In this document: positions 62,651 to 64,000 of the stretch, piece after piece
Position numbering within the stretch: the stretch's first letter is position 1
Layout: each line of letters opens with the position of its first letter
Position numbers and translations under genes: made by a program
Source: an uncultured Clostridia bacterium
Lineage (GTDB): Bacteria > Bacillota > Clostridia > Oscillospirales > Acutalibacteraceae
Reading direction: 5' to 3'
DNA: 64,000 nt
Assembly: GCA_944412445.1 (NCBI GenBank)
Contig: CALYBJ010000002.1
Span: 1 to 64,000 of the forward strand
Notes under the pieces: generated by a model
What the model was told of the DNA's origin: nothing
The model's input: only the letters and a program-made list of their open reading frames with translations
Database searches by the model: none

Positions 62651-64000
62651 ATGGGTTATACAATCGCAGAAAAGCTTATAAAGAGTCATCTTGTAAGCGG
62701 AGAAATGAAAAAGGGAACTGAGATAGGCCTTAAAATTGATCAGACGCTTACTCAGGACGCAACAGGTACAATGGCATACCTTCAGTTTGAGGCAATGGGA
62801 ATTGACAGAGTAAAAACAGAGTTATCTGTAGCTTATATTGATCACAACACTCTTCAAAACGGCTTTGAAAATGCCGATGACCACAGATTTATCCAGACGG
62901 TTGCGAAAAAAAGAGGAATAAGATTTTCAAGACCCGGCAACGGAATTTGTCATCAGGTTCATCTTGAGCGCTTCGGCAAGCCCGGAAAAACATTGCTCGG
63001 TTCTGACAGTCATACTCCCACAGGCGGAGGCATCGGAATGCTTGCGATGGGAGCAGGCGGTCTTGATGTTGCTGTTGCCATGGGCGGCGGTACATACTAC
63101 ACAACAATGCCTGAAATTGTTAAAATCAATCTTACAGGTAAGCTTACATCATGGGTTTCCGCTAAGGATGTTATTTTAAAGGTTCTTGAAATACTTACCG
63201 TAAAGGGCGGAGTAGGAAAAATCATTGAGTACGGCGGCGAAGGCGTAAAAACGCTTTCCGTTCCCGAAAGAGCAACAATCACAAATATGGGCGCTGAGCT
63301 TGGGGCAACAACTTCTGTTTTCCCTTCTGATGAAATCACAAAGGCGTTCCTTAAGGCTCAGAACAGGGAAGAGGACTGGACAGAGCTAAAAGCAGATGAG
63401 GACGCAGTTTATGACAAGGTAATCGACATCAATCTTTCTGAGCTTGTTCCCCTTGCTGCAATGCCGCATATGCCTGACAATGTAAAGCCGGTTGATGAAA
63501 TAGGAAATATCAGCATAGATCAGGTTTGTATCGGTTCCTGCACAAACTCATCACTTTACGATATGATGAAGGTCGCATACATTCTCAAGGGCAAGAAAGT
63601 AGCACCGAATGTAAGCCTTTCGATAGCTCCCGGCTCAAAGCAGGTTCTTACGATGCTTGCGGAAAACGGTGCTCTTGCAGATATGATAGACGCCGGTGCC
63701 AGAATTCTTGAAAGCGCCTGCGGTCCCTGTATCGGAATGGGTCAGTCGCCTAATTCAAAGGGAATTTCACTGCGTACATTTAACAGAAACTTTGAGGGAC
63801 GCTCCGGAACAGCCGATGCGGGAATATATCTTGTAAGCCCTGAGGTTGCGGCAATTTCAGCTGTAAAAGGAGTTCTGTCTAATCCTGTAAAAGAGCTTGA
63901 AGCAATGCCTGAATTTAAGCTTCCCGAAAAGTTCCTTATAAATGACAATATGATTGAAATACCTGCTTCAAAGGAAGATGCTGACACTGTAAATATTGTG
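62651..64000 (+). CDS. Aconitate hydratase, 3' end beyond the window
   Basis: The first 450 residues of an iron-sulfur aconitase of the clostridial AcnA/mitochondrial-like group, which interconverts citrate and isocitrate. Substrate and cluster residues: LGSDSHTPTGGGIGMLA, CIGSCTNSS and ESACGPCIGMGQSPNS, providing the three cluster cysteines. LeuC is less likely because of the AYIDHNTLQNG segment and the sequence at ISLRTFNRNFEGRSG. GGAGGAAAAT precedes ATG 62651. The frame is still open at 64000. Confidence 0.93.
   Translation, partial: MGYTIAEKLIKSHLVSGEMKKGTEIGLKIDQTLTQDATGTMAYLQFEAMGIDRVKTELSVAYIDHNTLQNGFENADDHRFIQTVAKKRGIRFSRPGNGICHQVHLERFGKPGKTLLGSDSHTPTGGGIGMLAMGAGGLDVAVAMGGGTYYTTMPEIVKINLTGKLTSWVSAKDVILKVLEILTVKGGVGKIIEYGGEGVKTLSVPERATITNMGAELGATTSVFPSDEITKAFLKAQNREEDWTELKADEDAVYDKVIDINLSELVPLAAMPHMPDNVKPVDEIGNISIDQVCIGSCTNSSLYDMMKVAYILKGKKVAPNVSLSIAPGSKQVLTMLAENGALADMIDAGARILESACGPCIGMGQSPNSKGISLRTFNRNFEGRSGTADAGIYLVSPEVAAISAVKGVLSNPVKELEAMPEFKLPEKFLINDNMIEIPASKEDADTVNIV

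Noticed and set aside
1-64000. CRISPR arrays, insertion sequences, integrases or prophage genes
   Set aside because: No regularly spaced direct repeats, transposase or phage structural reading frames were seen on either strand.

Overview
This 64 kb window looks like a chromosomal segment of a low-GC Gram-positive anaerobe of the class Clostridia, most likely an Oscillospiraceae/Ruminococcus-type gut or rumen bacterium. That placement is an inference. It rests on A+T-rich purine-heavy ribosome binding sites, frequent TTG starts, a T-box leader, a zinc-type L32, YlmH, DUF512, YtvI-like and RsgI-like proteins, a ClpC-type ATPase, and a dockerin-bearing secreted enzyme. Nothing in the window resembles a prophage, insertion sequence, CRISPR array or plasmid. 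Most genes are intact housekeeping or metabolic genes.

Layout: (1) 1-4 kb holds the 3' end of tRNA-Leu(UAA), a heavily decayed O-antigen ligase-type pseudogene, an orphan 3' gene fragment, upp, and a YlmH-like S4-domain gene that seems to start at ATA. (2) 4-10.2 kb, minus strand, holds a two-component system with a very large sensor kinase, a VTT/DedA-type membrane protein overlapping a GT8 glycosyltransferase, and mtaB. (3) 10.3-19.7 kb, plus strand, holds a D-Ala-D-Ala carboxypeptidase, pgi with a small P-loop gene, then DUF177-rpmF-DUF512-der-GNAT, and a ytvI-like permease coupled to a NYN/OST-HTH ribonuclease-like gene. (4) 19.8-28.3 kb is a myo-inositol operon (iolJ-iolC-sanA-like-iolB-iolD-iolE-Fe-ADH-iolG). 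No iolA is present, and the iron alcohol dehydrogenase offers a reductive exit for malonate semialdehyde. (5) 28.4-32.2 kb has a T-box leader controlling an XRE-cupin-AMP ligase fusion, followed by a DAHP synthase. (6) 32.2-38.4 kb, minus strand, holds an RNA (uracil-C5)-methyltransferase, a dockerin-carrying D,D-carboxypeptidase, a GH36 alpha-galactosidase and two glycosyltransferases. (7) 38.5-45.9 kb has GH2 beta-galactosidase, GNAT, two membrane proteins, an esterase and a lone glutamate formiminotransferase. (8) 46-51.8 kb has a tandem ThyX-type protein, a YerC/TrpR-like regulator, a methyltransferase, Hsp33 and a zinc-finger/ClpC fusion. (9) 52-59.3 kb has glpK, serC-serA, a second Fe-ADH, a phosphoesterase and a third D,D-carboxypeptidase. 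(10) 59.3-64 kb has a Cys-rich repeat ORF next to an ECF sigma/RsgI-like anti-sigma pair, a MATE transporter behind a structured leader, and the start of an aconitase.

The strongest leads are: the T-box in front of an acyl-CoA ligase, which fits amino-acid synthesis by reductive carboxylation of scavenged acids; the dockerin-peptidase with an altered SxN motif; the Cys-rich repeat protein beside the ECF/RsgI pair; the structured leader before the MATE gene; and the non-canonical ATA start of the ylmH-like gene. Several genes annotated here use TTG or GTG starts. Where a start was moved inward it was because of a Shine-Dalgarno sequence, and this is stated in the entry.
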